Assembly (NCBI GenBank): GCA_031841125.1
Contig: CM063114.1
Span: 30,573,266 to 30,637,265, forward strand
Origin: Acanthococcus lagerstroemiae
Lineage: Eukaryota; Arthropoda; Insecta; Hemiptera; Eriococcidae
DNA: 64,000 bases
Direction of reading: 5' to 3'
Shown here: positions 10,691 through 23,069 of the stretch, one piece after another
Numbering within the stretch: the stretch's first letter is position 1
Layout of the letters: the number at the start of each line of letters is the position of its first letter
The notes under the pieces: model-generated
The model's database searches: none
What the model was told of the DNA's origin: nothing
Seen by the model: only the letters and a program-made list of their open reading frames with translations
Program-made: the position numbers and the translations under genes

Positions 10691-11004
10691 AATTATAGCT
10701 GCTCGCGACTCATTTGTTTATAAGAAATAACGAATATGTACCCTCAAGATGGTTCCTTGATATTTTATATCATTTCGTATTCGACTTTGTATTATTTGTT
10801 ACAATAGATGTAATATCTCGATATAATGTAATTATCCCATACCATTGTTTTCTATGATCCGTACGCTCCACGTTTAAAAGGGGAAGATTTGAGGAAGATA
10901 AGAGTACATACCATTATTATACGAGCTTGATGTGCCCACACTTAGATAATAAACAGTTCGATTTCTGACGCGTGACGAGAAGCACAAGTTGACATTCACG
11001 TAGA
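10691..11004. other. Unassigned spacer
   Basis: About 300 bases of AT-rich sequence with no gene or repeat recognised. Confidence 0.4.
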
Positions 11005-11270
11005 GACCGTTGCACGGCCAAGTTAGGATGGCGACGGTTTTACAACTAGGTACCTGGCCTGCGACCACAATGTCGGAAATACAATAACCACAGTCTCTGC
11101 GATTGGATACGACCAACTCAGGATGGTGACGGTTTTTACTACTGCTTGGCCTGCGACCGTAACGTCGGAAATGGGAACAAGACCCACAGTACCACGACTG
11201 GATACGGCTAGGTCCGGATGGTGACGACTTTTACTACTGCCTAGCCGGCGATCGCAACTGCACCTGTAGC
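11005..11270. repeat. 95-bp tandem repeat, about three copies
   Basis: The block GGATGGYGACGGTTTT recurs at about 11,026, 11,121 and 11,215, a 95-base period, with GGCCTGCGACC, GTCGGAAAT and GGATACG in each unit. A detached partial copy lies at about 11,540-11,612 (GACTGGATACGGCCAAG, AAGGACGGCAACAG). Confidence 0.65.
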
Positions 11271-11968
11271 AAATCAGAATTGAATAGACACGCGTCGTCA
11301 CAAAAACACCGTTTGAATGTGATGACTATGCCGTGAGTTGAAAAGTGAATCATTCCATTTTTTTTTTGGGTTCCGGGAGGATGTACTCGATACTGACTAT
11401 GATTGTTAATTTTAGGCGGAAAACGAGAAAGGAATACTCAGTGACTTCGCTATGGCCGAGCCTTTGGACAGCGGCAACAAAGACGATACGCCAGCGAGAA
11501 AGTTGATAAAAAGACGCAGCACGAAGATAATAATATACTATCGGAAATGAGAAAAGACCCATAGTACGGCGACTGGATACGGCCAAGTAAGGACGGCAAC
11601 AGTTTTTACTATTTCCTGCTCAAGAACAGATGGAAGCGGGGCGATGCATGCATGTCAAAGTCGCGACCCAGATACCGCATTTCCCCAACCTCGGAAACTT
11701 TCCTTTCGAGTATCGTATCAGTGGCCAGAGGGACGCATATTCCGGCCCGAGCCCTAGTTTCGTCGTTCCATTGCCGATGCGCGCTTTCCTGCCAGAGCCA
11801 CCATGGGGCCCCCTACTAACCGAGTTAACGCTCACATAGCATTAACCTAGAATTCGGGTGCACCACGGCCGGACGCCCTTCCACTTCACCCACTCATCAC
11901 CTCCTCGACTTAGTATGCGTGGCGACAGATGCAAGCGGATAGTGGATGCTTATGCCCCATGGCGGGCA
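11271..11968. other. Unassigned spacer with partial 95-bp repeat
   Basis: Apart from the partial repeat unit at 11,540-11,612, no gene is supported. Overlapping open frames at about 11,620-11,839 on both strands have no recognisable motif. Confidence 0.4.
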
Positions 11969-14900
11969 GGAAAAATGAAATTTTTTGTACAGTTTGAAAA
12001 ATACAGATTGAGTTGAAAATTTTATCACCCGACACTCCCCCCTCCCCCCAAAAAAACAATAAATTTTGGAAAAGCATTTCGTACAATTTGACAAGAGATA
12101 CAGATTGATTCTGGGTTTCATCCCCCGTTCTTCTCCCACCTCAAAAAACATACTGAATTTGGAGAAAGTACTGTATGCAATTTGACAAAAAGATACAGAT
12201 TAGTTAATGATTTTATCACCAGCGCCCCCCTTCTCCAAAAAACATAATGAATTATGGAAATACATTTTGTACAGTTTAATACTGAGATATATAGATTACA
12301 TCAAGGTTTCATCACAAGTCTTCCCCCCCCCCGTCCCTCAAAGACTTGATGAATTTTGGAAAAGTATTTCGTACAATTTTACAAAGAGGTACAGATTAGT
12401 TCAGTTCCATCACCAGCCCTCTCCTTTCAAATAAATCTAATGAATTTAGGAGAAGCATTTAGTTTAATTTGAAAGAAAGATACGAATTAGTTCAGGGTTT
12501 CATCACCCGCTCCCTCCCCCTCAAGAAACCTGAATGAATTTAGGAAAAGCATTTTGTACAGCCTGTAAGAATGCTTACTACAATTTGAAATAGTATTTTA
12601 TGCGATTTAACAAAGAAATACAGATTAGTTGAGGGTTTCATTACCTGCCTCCCCCCCCCGTGTGAGGGTTTCACCGCCAGTCCTACCCTTGCCACGTAAA
12701 AAGACATAAGGTAATTTGGAAAAGCCTTTTGTACAATATAACAAAAAGATACTAATTCTGACGCGATACTTGAAAGGGTAGTTCCTGTGGCCGGGGGTGC
12801 GGTGTCATAGGGGCCACTTTGGCATGCGGGCATCGCCATACGTCCCACCACACCAATATAACAAAGAGATACTAATTAGTTGGGGGTTTCATCACCAGGT
12901 TTCCCCCTCCCTTCACAAACTTGATGAATTTTTGAAAAGCGTTTTGTACAAGTTGACGACGAGGTACAGATTAGTTCAGGGTTTCATCACCGACCTCTCC
13001 TTCCAAAAAAAGAAACCAATGAATTTGGGAACAGCATTTAGTTTGATTTGAAAACGGATTAGCTCAGAGGGTTTCATCTCTGGCCCCCATACTCTCAAGA
13101 AACCTTAATAAATTTAGGAACAGCATTTTATACAGTTTGACACAGCGATACGTACCCAGTTGATGGTTTCATTACAAGATCTCCCCCCCCCCCGTTCCGA
13201 AGAAAATTTACTACCAATTGAAATAGTATTTTATGCTGAACAAAAAGATACAGATTGGTCGAGGATTTCATCACCCCCCCCCCACTCTTACTTGAGGGTT
13301 TACCGCCAGTTCTCCCCTTGTCCCGTAAGAAAACTTACAGAATTTTGGAAAAGCATTTTGTACAGTTTAATAAAGAAATACAGATTAGTTGAGGCTCTCA
13401 TTTCCAGATCTCCCCCCGCCCACCCTTTCCTAAACTTGAGGAATTTTAGAAATGCATTCGTATATTAATTTGACAGCGCGATACAAATTATTTCAGGGTT
13501 TCATCGCCAGCTCCCTACCCCTCAAAAACTTGATGAATTTAAGAAAACCAGTTTGTTCAATTTGAAAAAATAATACGGATTACTTCTATGTTTTATCGCC
13601 AGCACCCACTCCCCTCCGCTAGAAATTTAATGAATTTAGAATAAGCATTTTGTACAATTTGACAAAGCAATAAAGATTAAGTTGAGGGCCTCATTACCAG
13701 ATTGACACCCCCCCCCCCCTCAAAATGCTTACTAAAATTCAGAAAAGTATTTTATGCAATTTGACGAAAAGATACCGATTAGTTGAGGCTTCCATCATCA
13801 AATTCTCTCTCCTCTCAAGAAACATAATGAATTATGAAAAAACATTTGTGCAGTTTCACACAGAGATACAGAGTAAATGAGGGTTTCATCATCAGGTATT
13901 CCCCTCCCCCCTCAAGAACTTCTTGAATTTTGGAAAAGTATTTCGTACAATTTTACAAAGAAATACAGATTAGTTCAGAGTTTCATCACCAACCCCTCCT
14001 TCCAAAAACACCTAAGAAATTTAGGAAAAGCATTTAGTTTAATTTGAAAAGAAGGTACGGATTAGTTCAGGGTTTCATCACTGGCCCCCTCCCACTCAAG
14101 AAACCTTAATAAATTTAGGAAAAGCATTTTATACAATTTGACACAGCGATACACGTATCCAGTTGAGAGTTTCATTAGCAGATCTCCCTCCCCTGAAAAA
14201 AGTACTACAATTTGAAATAGTATTTTATGCTTGACAAAGAGATACAGATTAGTAGTTGAGGGTCTCATTACCAGATCTTTCCCCCCTCACCCTTTCAAAA
14301 AATTGATGAATTTTAGAAAAGCATTCGTACAATTTGACAACGAGATACAAATTAGTTCAGGGTTTCATCACGAGCTCCCTCCCCCTCAAAAACCTAATGA
14401 ATTTAAGAAAAACTGTTTATCCAATTATTAAAAAAAAATGCGGATTAGTTCTGCGTTTTATCGCCACCCCACCCCCTCTTCAAGAACCCTTCATGAATTT
14501 AGAAAAAGCATTCTGCACAATTTGACAAAGCTATAAAAACTAAGTTGAGGGTTTCATTACCAGATCAATACCACCTCCCCTTTCAAGAAACTTACTAAAA
14601 TTTGGAAAAGTATTTCATGCAATTTGACAAAAAGCTATCGATCAGTTGAGGCTTCCATCACCAGATTCTCCCTTCCCTCAAGAAACACAAAGAATTATAG
14701 AAAAACCTTTTATGTACAGTTTAACACAGAGATACGTATTAAATAAGGGTTTTATCACCAGATCTCCCCCACCCTCCTCAAAAACTTGGTGAATTTTGGA
14801 AAAGTATTTCGTACAATTTTAGAAAGAGATACAGATTAGTTCAGAGTTTCATCACCTACCCCCTCCTTCCAAAAATAAACCTAATGAACTTAGGAAGAGC

Positions 14901-17145
14901 ATTAATTTTAATTTGAAAGAAGATACGGATTAGTTCAGGGTTTTTTCACTGGCCCCCTCCCACTCAAGAAATCTTAATAAATTTAGGAAAAGCATTTTAT
15001 ACAATTTGACACCGCGGTACCCGTATCCAGTTGAAGGTTCCTTACCAGTTTACCCCCCCCCCCCGAAAAAAGGTACTACGATTTAAAAGAGTATTTTATG
15101 TTTGACAAAGAGATACAGATTAGTTGAAGGTTTCATCACCAACCCCCACCCCTCAGTCTTACTCTAGGTTTCACCACCAGTCCTCTCCTTGCCCCGCCAA
15201 AAACATACGGAATTTTGAAAAAGCATTTTGTACAGTTTAACAAAGAAATACGGATCAGTTGATAGTCTCATTACCAGATCTCTCCCCCCCCCCCTCTACC
15301 CTTTCAAAAACTTGATGAATTTTAGAAAAGCATTCGAACAGTTTGTCAACGAGATACAAATTAGTTCAGGGTTTCATCACCTGCCTCTTTCCCCTCAAAA
15401 ATCTGATGAATTTAAGAAAAACAGTTTGTTCGATTGATGAAGAAAAATACGGACTACTTCTGTGTTTCATCCCGCCCCTTCTCTCCTTCTCAAGATACCT
15501 TAATGAATTTAGAAAAAGCATTTTCTACAATTCGACAAAGCTATAAAGATTAGGTTTAGTGTTGCGTTACCAGATCCCGCTCCCCCTTCCAAGAACTTAC
15601 TACAATTTGGAAACGTGTTCTATGCAATTTGACAATAAAATATACCGATTAGTTGAGGGCTCCATCGCCAGATTCTCGCTTTCCTCAAGAAACTTGATGA
15701 ATTTCGGAAAAGCATTTCGTACAATTTCACTACGGATTAGTTCAGGGTTTCTTCACCAGCCCCTCGTCCCTCCTTCAAGAAACCTTAACGAATTTTAGAA
15801 AACCATTTTGTACAATTTGACAAAGCGATACAGATCAAGGGGGTGGGGGTTCAAAACCAGATCTCCCCCCCCCCCTCAAAACTTACTAAAATTTGAAAAA
15901 GTAATTTATGCGATTTGACAAAAAGTACAGATTAGTTGAGGGTTTCATCACCAGTCCTCGCCCTGCCCCTCAAAAAAGACACAAGGAATTTTGGGAAAAT
16001 ATTTTGTACAGTTTAACTAAGAGACACAGATTAGTTGTGGGTTTCATCACCAAGTCTCCCCCCCCCCTTCAATAATCTGATGAATTTTAGAAAACCATTT
16101 CGTACAATTTGACGACGATGTACAGATTAGTTCAGGCTTTCATCACCAGCCCACTCCCCTTCAAAAGCCTAGTAAATTTAATAAAAGCATTTTGTTCAAT
16201 TTGGAAACAAGATACGGATTAATTCTGCGTTCCATCACCAGTATTCCCCGTCCCCCCTCGTCTCAAAAAACTTACGAAAATTTAGAAAAGTATTTTATGC
16301 AATTTGACAAAAAGATACTGATTAATTGTGGGCTCCGTCACCAGATTCGCCCTTTCCTCAAAAAACTTAACAAATTTTGTACAATTTCACAGTGAAATAC
16401 AAATTCCTTATGGCTTATGGGTTTCATCAGCAGACCCCCTCCGTCAACAAAGAACTTGCTGAAATTCGGAAAAGTATCTTATGAAATTTGACAAAGAGAT
16501 ACAGATTAGTTGAAGGTATTATCTCCAGATTTCTTTACCCCTCCCCCTTTAAAAGACATACTGAATTTTGGAAAAGTATTTTATGCAATTTTACAAAGAC
16601 TTAAAACATAGCGAGTCGAATCATCGACTCAATAAAAACCTTTGTAAATGCAAGCCAATTGCAGTACAATAAAACTATATCCACGAAAAACATTGACAAA
16701 GCGATACAGATGGTTCTATCATCAGTCCCCCTTTCCCCGGGAAAACTTAGAGTATATTTTGGAAAAGTATTTCATACAATTTGACAAAGAAATACAGAAT
16801 GGTTCTATCGCCAGTCCCCCTTTCCCCGGGAAAACTTAGAGTAAATTTTGGAAAAGTATTTCATACAATTTGACAAAGAAATACAGATTAAGTTGAGGGT
16901 TCCATCACCAGCCCCCTCCCTTCAAAAAACTTATTAAATGTTTGGAAAAGCATTTTGTACAATTTCATAATGAGATACAGATTAGCTGTAGGTTTCATCA
17001 TCAGATCCCCGCCGCCCCCCCATACACACACACAAAATTGGAAAAGCAGTTCGTGTAGTTTGACAAAGAGATATGTGCGAGTTTGAGGGCTTCACATCAG
17101 ATTGAGAAGAAACTACCAAATTTTGGCAAAGCATTAATTTTACTT
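11969..17145 (+). repeat. ~92-bp satellite array, about 55 monomers
   Basis: Each unit has the same order: GAATTTWGGAAAAGCATTT, TGTACAATTTGACAAAG, GATACAGATTAGTT, GAGGGTTTCATCACCAG, a C-rich tract of 8-20 bases, then CTCAAGAAAC. Spacing is about 85-105 bases because the C-tract and indels vary. Distinct monomer variants recur in the same order about every 0.8-1.0 kb, which points to higher-order repeats. One adjacent pair (about 16,700-16,880) is nearly identical with an 89-base period. Open frames in it merely follow the repeat and are not counted as genes. Confidence 0.9.
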
Positions 17146-18753
17146 CTGGTAATTATAAAACTTGTTTCGGGTAGCCGTTAGACTCGAACGTACGGGTTTC
17201 AACGTGGATGAATCTCAGAGTTTTCAGATAGTCAATACTGAATTCGAATTTCTGTCCAACACTCAGAGCAACAACCCAGCGCCCGGGGAACCGAAACGAA
17301 ATTAACCTGGAACGAAGGAAAAGCTGTGAACTCATCGAGGGCAGAATCGATGGCAGGTCTCGCTGTGCCACGCCTTGGCCGGGCCCCCCGCCCCGGTTCA
17401 ACAAAAGAACGCTGCAGATTGCCCAAATTAGACGTCAAGATCGGCGATGACACTGCGGTTTTTTTTTTCTCGAAAACGTTCACGATATGAAATGATGAAT
17501 AAATGTGCCCGCGTGTAATTCGGGCGTGCGGTTTTTCGCGTCCTCGACGACACAATTTGGAAAATTGATCGTTTTTAGATTAACAATCGTTAATTTACAA
17601 ACGACGAGAAGGAGGGGAAAATGAGATTTGGTATATCACAGGGCGATAAATATTCTGTAAAATTAGAAAAAAAGAAGAAAAAAGTACAAAAAGAAATATG
17701 AAGCCTATTACTGCAGTTCAATCCTCGAACCAGTTTCTGGATAGAAGACTTTTGGCCTTGACGTTGCTTCCCAATGTAATACAAAGTGTTCGTCTGAGCT
17801 CGCTTGAAACTTGCCGTGTAGCTTCAGTTACAGCAGCTTGCTGCAACACGAACAGAAAATTGATTTAAATTGGATTAATTAGTAGATACATAAAGCTTGG
17901 AACGTGTTCTTGTTCCCTACCATCAGTGGCAGTATGGCTGGCAGGACTTTTAAGTGCAAATGGAAGAAAATCTGTTACCTTAACTGCGCCCAACGGTTGC
18001 CGAAAATATCCGTGATGGCGCTGTGAAGACGCTCGTCAAATGTAGCCTGTTGAATCGCAAGAACGCGAAAATTTGCCCAAGATTTAAGTAGGTACTCGAA
18101 ATCACAAAACTCGGTCGATAAGCACGCAAACAGATACAGTGACCCGAACGATGGACGTTGAATGTTCGAACTCGAACTAAAATGGCTGAAAATGTTCTGT
18201 CAATGCATCTTGCTGGAAAACCGCTACGTAGAATGAGAAGATACGGTGCCAGTCATGGAGTGAAGGCCTACGTGTACACCGACCAGCTTATTCTTTCTTG
18301 GTTGATATCAGTAGAGATAAGAGAATTTCATGTTATTGCCAGTTTGTTTGCTTTATCTGTTGGCAACGAGGGTTAAAGCGGTTAAAGCAACTTATCGTCT
18401 TGATGACCAAGATAGCTTTGCCGAGATTTGATACTACACATTGTTGCATGTTTCAGACGTTTACACTAACAGTGGTTCAAAATCTTGTAACACTGTAGGT
18501 AGGTATTGAAAATGGAAACTATGTAGCCTATTTTTCAACCGAACCGAATCCTGCAGAATTTAACTTCATATCAGGTGGTGAGAACACGGTATCAACATCT
18601 ACAACAGAGTTTCTGGGTGTACGCAGTCACCAATCTCTCACCTGAACGGTATATTAACAAAATGTGTGCTAAAAACTAAATAAAACAATTACCTACGTAT
18701 GTTATATTCCCTACAGGATGTACATACGAGTAATATGTACCGGCGACCTTTAC
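17146..18753. other. Unique-looking intergenic DNA
   Basis: About 1.6 kb without a recognisable gene. Open frames up to 107 codons occur (for example 17,232-17,555 minus and 18,158-18,376 plus) with no known motif. Composition rises in G+C at 17,250-17,420. Confidence 0.4.
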
Positions 18754-20293
18754 CAGGCTCGTGCGCAGGATTGTTCCAAGGGAGGGGTTTCAAGTTTAAA
18801 AAAATAATTTTCTATTGTGCCATGTATGCCTCTTGGATACATAAACTACCAATATTATTTTAGGGTCCGTTTCCCCAGCAGCGCCCATTTCAGATTCGAA
18901 GTTCAAACTATTGGCTGAAAAGCTGTTGGGCAGCACTTTAAATACACGCTGTAAATAAAAAAATAAAAATAAAAATGAAAATTTCAGGATCGTTAGTGCT
19001 ACGTTAGTGCTGGTTAGTGCCGTAAAAATTTTCGTTAGTGCTTCCCCCCTTCCATACTTTTTAAAAAATAAATTTGGGCGCTGCTGGGGAAATGGTGGTA
19101 CCGCCCATGAGACCTAGCTCATCGAAACACTCAGGATCGTTAGTGCTATGTTAGTGCTGGTTAGTGCTGTGCAAGCACTAATGATCCAGATATTTTGAGC
19201 TTCGATTCTGGAATGGGGTCCTCGATCCCTTATATTTTGTCCCCTATAATGGGGATGTGAAGGACTGCAGGGGTTGACGTTTTGCACTAAGGAAAAGTTG
19301 CCCAGCACTAACGTAGCACTAATGATCCTGACATTTTGAGCTTCGATTCTGGAATGGGGTCTTCGGTCCCTTATATTTTGTCTCCTACAATGTGGAATTG
19401 AACGACTGCAGGGGATGGCGGGTTGCACTTACGAAAATTTGCCCAGCACTAATGTAGCACTAATGATCCTGACATTTTGAGCTTCGATTCTGGAATGGGG
19501 TCTTCGGTACCTTATATTTTGTACCCTACAATGTGGATGTGGTCGACTGCGGGGGTGGGCGGGTTGCACTAACGAAAATTTGCACAGCACTAACCAGCAC
19601 TAACGTAGCACTAACGATCCTAAGTGTTTCGGAGAGCTAGGCCTCATGGGCGGTGCCACCGTTTCCCCAACAGCGCCCAACTTCATTTTTTAAAAAGTAT
19701 GGAAGGGGGCAGCACTAACGAAAATGTGTACGGCACTAACCAGCACTAACGATCCTGAGTGTTTCGGAGAGTTAGGCCTCATGGGCGGTGCCACCGTTTC
19801 CCCAGCAGCGCCCAACTTCATTTTTTTTAAAGTATGGAAGGGGGGCAGCACTAACGAAAATTTGTACGGCACTAACCAGCACTAACGTAGCACTAACAAT
19901 CTTGAGTGTTTCGATGAGCTAGGCCTCATGGGCGGTGCCACCGTTTCCCCAGCAGCGCCCAAATTCATTTTTTTAAAAGTATGGAAGGGGGGAAGCACTA
20001 ACGAAGATTTTTACGGCACTAACCAGCACTAACGTAGCACTAACGATCCTGAAATTTTGAACTTCGAATCTGAAATGGGCGCTGCTGGGGAAACGACCCT
20101 ATTATTTTATACGTACGTGTATTAATCAAAATTAACAATAAACGTCCTCACTGATATTTGTAAACGCACCACGATCAGTGATGACTCACAGATAAGCAAT
20201 GGAATGTCGGACCGGATTTCATTCTAATTTTAACTCGAAAATCGTATTTTTTAGCCATGGGGGTTTCAACCCCCCCCCCTGCGCACGGGCCTG
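18754..20293. mobile_element. hAT-type MITE interrupted by a MULE-like element
   Basis: The left end is CAGGCTCGTGCGCAGGATTG and the right end, reverse complemented, is CAGGCCCGTGCGCAGGGGGG. Flanking octamers ACCTTTAC (18,746-18,753) and ACCCTTAC (20,294-20,301) match at 7 of 8 positions. Removing the inner element leaves about 0.29 kb, a usual MITE length. Confidence 0.75.
18863..20099. mobile_element. Mutator-like (MULE) MITE with perfect 10-bp target duplication
   Basis: Ends are GGGTCCGTTTCCCCAGCAGC and the reverse complement GGGTCGTTTCCCCAGCAGCG, with inverted repeats continuing through TCAGATTCGAAGTTCAAA. TATTATTTTA flanks both sides (18,853-18,862 and 20,100-20,109). A 9-10 bp duplication with a GGG start fits MULEs. 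The interior is two sets of tandem subrepeats: about three ~150-bp units with TTCGATTCTGGAATGGGGTC (19,140-19,620) and about three ~130-150-bp units containing CACCGTTTCCCCAGCAGCG (19,610-20,050), all joined by GCACTAACG-type words. The left arm has a ~75-bp insertion (18,909-18,983). No transposase is encoded. Confidence 0.8.
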
Positions 20294-20301
20294 ACCCTTA
20301 C

Positions 20302-20727
20302 CCATCGCATATTTTGGACTACTTCACTCGGACTTGAAATACGGCGATATTTTGGACTGCGAGCAAAACTAATACGGATCGAATTTTCTGATGACAAAAG
20401 TGAGCGGTGCGTACCCTGGCTAAATTAAAAAGATCGAACTCGTGTAGAGCACTGATCACGAAATTGGGAATTTTGACTTGACCATCCCTATACATTTATT
20501 GTCTTAATATTTGCGCACAAGAACCACCTTAAAATTGATTCCGCGGACCACCACTATGACACGAGCAGTAAAAATAATCTCACGACCGCGAACTTTCGAT
20601 TAACCTCCGCCCCACCCCCATACAATCAGTACTTTTATGTTTCTAATGGGTTATACAAATAAGTGCTTTCCAAAACGTAGTACGTTCTTATTTCTAGATT
20701 AAGGGAGCACGAGAAACTGTATATATA
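20302..20727. other. Unassigned spacer
   Basis: About 0.4 kb between the hAT MITE and Helitron copy B. No gene or repeat is recognised. Confidence 0.4.
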
Positions 20728-22651
20728 TCTCTCTGTATACTAAAAAAGTGAAATCCGCCGCCGCCACTACCGTCTCCGGGAGAAAAAACGCACTGCGGGT
20801 TGCCTACCAAAAAATCAGCAAAATTGCAGGGGCAGGTCAGCTACTATCAAGGACATAAATTGTTCTGACATTTAAAAGATCTCCAAGTTTTAAGACATAA
20901 CTGACATAATAAGACATATAATAACATAATTACCCATAATCTCCGAGATCTCAAGTCGCAAGATGTAACACATAGACTACTTCAAATATGTATAAAGGCA
21001 GATATAGTGTTTTTATGAATAGGCAGACCAGCTACCTTGGACTCTGAGATCTCAGGTCCTTATGATGTCATAATCATCTCATTAGATCTGTTCACAGAGA
21101 ATTTTCCCAAAATCATAGGTGGTGGCTGCGTGCTGCACGATGCCTCCGGGAGGAGAGGGGGAACACTGCAGCTTGCCTACCCTGCCCCTTAATTGCTCAT
21201 TTCTCCAAGGGTAGCCTACTTTGGGAGGGGATTCATCGTGGAGGAGGGTCGCCCCCGCCACCACCGCCTCTGGGAGAAAAACCCACTGCGGGTTGCCTAC
21301 CCGGCCCCTTAACTGCTCATTTCTCCAGGAGTAGTCTACCCCTGGCAAGGGGCGCTAATTTTTATTCTGTTTAGAGGCGCGAGCATGTTAAATCCGGCCT
21401 GATGACTTCATACACTGATAGTGAGTATAATTGAGAGAAAACCTGTTATTAAATAAAAATATTCGGCCATAGTAGTCAGTTGATATGACAGGATAGCATA
21501 ATAATTGGGGGTTGGGCCGCGAAGCTAAAAAAGTAGAATCCGCCACCGTCACCATCACCACCTTCGAAAGAAAGAAAACCCACCGCGGGTTGCCTACCCG
21601 GCCCCTTAATTGCTTATTTCTCTAGGAGTGGCCTACCTCTTAGGAGGTGGTTCATGGTGGAGGCAGCTCCAGAATGGGGAGGAGATCCATGGAGGGCGTA
21701 GCCACAGGAGTGGGATAAAGACCCTGGGTGGTGGGGGTAATGGTGAGTAAGAGGTCCTGGTGGAGGAGGAAGTCCTGGGTGAAAGAGGGACCGGGGAGGG
21801 AAATGAAAGCCGTGGTGCGGGAGAGGCTGGTGGCGGAGGTTTGAAGGGGAAGGGTTGTCATGGTGGTGGGAGCTCCTGAGTGGAGGACCAGGAGATCTTC
21901 AAAAGAACTGAGACGAGGAGGCTGCAGAGAAGGAGCAGTGGAAGGGGAAGGCTGTAGCGAAGGATTAAGGCCGCAATTGGGGAGGGCGTAGTGATGGGGG
22001 AAGAAGTCTTAGTGAGGGCGTGGTACGTGAACAGAAATGAAGGCCATAGTGGTGTGGGGATCATGGAGACATGGTTCTAATGGGGGAGGGCACTCGAGGT
22101 GGAAGACGGTGATCAGGGGGAGAGACTAGGTGGAGGACTGGGTGATGCTTGGAGGGATGAACGGAGGGTGCCATGTGGGGGAGAAGCTGTGGATGGAGAA
22201 AGTCATGGAGCGAGGGAGAGGGTAATGTGAAGAGATTAAGGCCCAGGGGGGATACTGCGGATGTAAAAGACCATGGGGTGGGCATTGAAGCCTCTGGTAG
22301 ATTATGGTCGTTGTGGTGGAGGATTTCGTGGCTGAGGAGGGCTTCGACTGTTGAAGTGTGACCGTGGAGGCGGTGAGCAACCGTGGTGAACGAGGGGGTC
22401 GTGGTGGAGGAGGAGGCTCGTGATGAAGAAAATATGGAAAGGGGGTCCCTGGTGGAAGATTGAGGACCGCTGATAGAGGGGGAGCAAAAGTAGCCCAAAG
22501 CAAACCTCAACTCAGGAACAAAAGTTTTAGACCAAACACTGAGGCCTGTGGTGGTCGGACGAGGCGCGAAGCGCCGAGCAAGGCCGGCACGAGCGAAGCG
22601 AGAGACGGCTGGGGGTTGGGCCGCAAAGCGGCCAGGGGGCAAAGCCCCTAG
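20728..22651 (+). mobile_element. Helitron-like element, copy B
   Basis: It begins TCTCTCTGTATACT after an A and ends GGGGC-AAA-GCCCC then CTAG before a T, a textbook Helitron boundary set. It shares the hairpin cluster (22,555-22,650), the G/A-rich tract (the complement of the C/T tract in copy A), three copies of the CCCTGCCCCTTAATTGCTC motif (21,150-21,226, 21,290-21,345, 21,585-21,650) and the 5' segment with AAGATCTCCAAGTTTTAAG with copy A. Long minus-strand frames here (for example 22,061-22,711) are P/S/H-rich low-complexity readings. No Rep/helicase is seen, so it is non-autonomous. Confidence 0.7.
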
Positions 22652-22762
22652 TATATTACAATTTTGATTTTGTCCCTCTTCAATTTTTGGTAGCGGTGGC
22701 CTCAGTTTCAACTGAATTCCATTTTAAAGAAGATACTGGCGAAAATGTAAGCTTAAGAAAAT

Positions 22763-23069
22763 CAGTGGTGGAGCTGGCTTTTTTTAGGAGGGGCCGGGAG
22801 GGGGACAGGAGACATCGATAAAAAAAATTTAGCTCTAAAAATTCATTTTGAATTCATGAAATGAGACCCGTGAAATTCTAAAATATATTTAATTTTTTCA
22901 CCATAGTCTTTGTTTATAATGCACGTGTTAAGGTTTGAGTACTGAAAAAGTTGGTCAATTTTTTTACTTTTTAGCCGAATATTTGATGTTTGTAAAATTT
23001 TTTGGGGAGGCAAAAATTTTTTCTGAGCTGTCTGTGGCCTCCCTGGGACCCCTCTTAGGTTCACCACTG
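22763..23069. mobile_element. hAT-like MITE
   Basis: The left end is CAGTGGTGGAGCTGGCTT; the right end, reverse complemented, is CAGTGGTGAACCTAAGAGG. Length is 307 bp with GGGAGGGGG-type subterminal sequence like its relatives in this window. No clean 8-bp duplication is visible, so borders are less certain. Confidence 0.55.

Noticed and set aside
12207..16839. Short plus-strand ORFs with KAF-QFD and GFHH-type peptides in the 92-bp satellite
   Set aside because: They follow the monomer period and break at random; C-tract length changes shift the frame between units.
17153..17555. Possible tRNA or gene in the GC-richer patch
   Set aside because: A TTCGAAC-like word suggested a B box, but no cloverleaf or A box could be fitted, and the overlapping ORFs have no known motif.
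18853..20109. Reading the MULE-like MITE as starting one base earlier (AGGGTC)
   Set aside because: With that border the flanking words no longer match; GGGTC ends give a perfect 10-base duplication.
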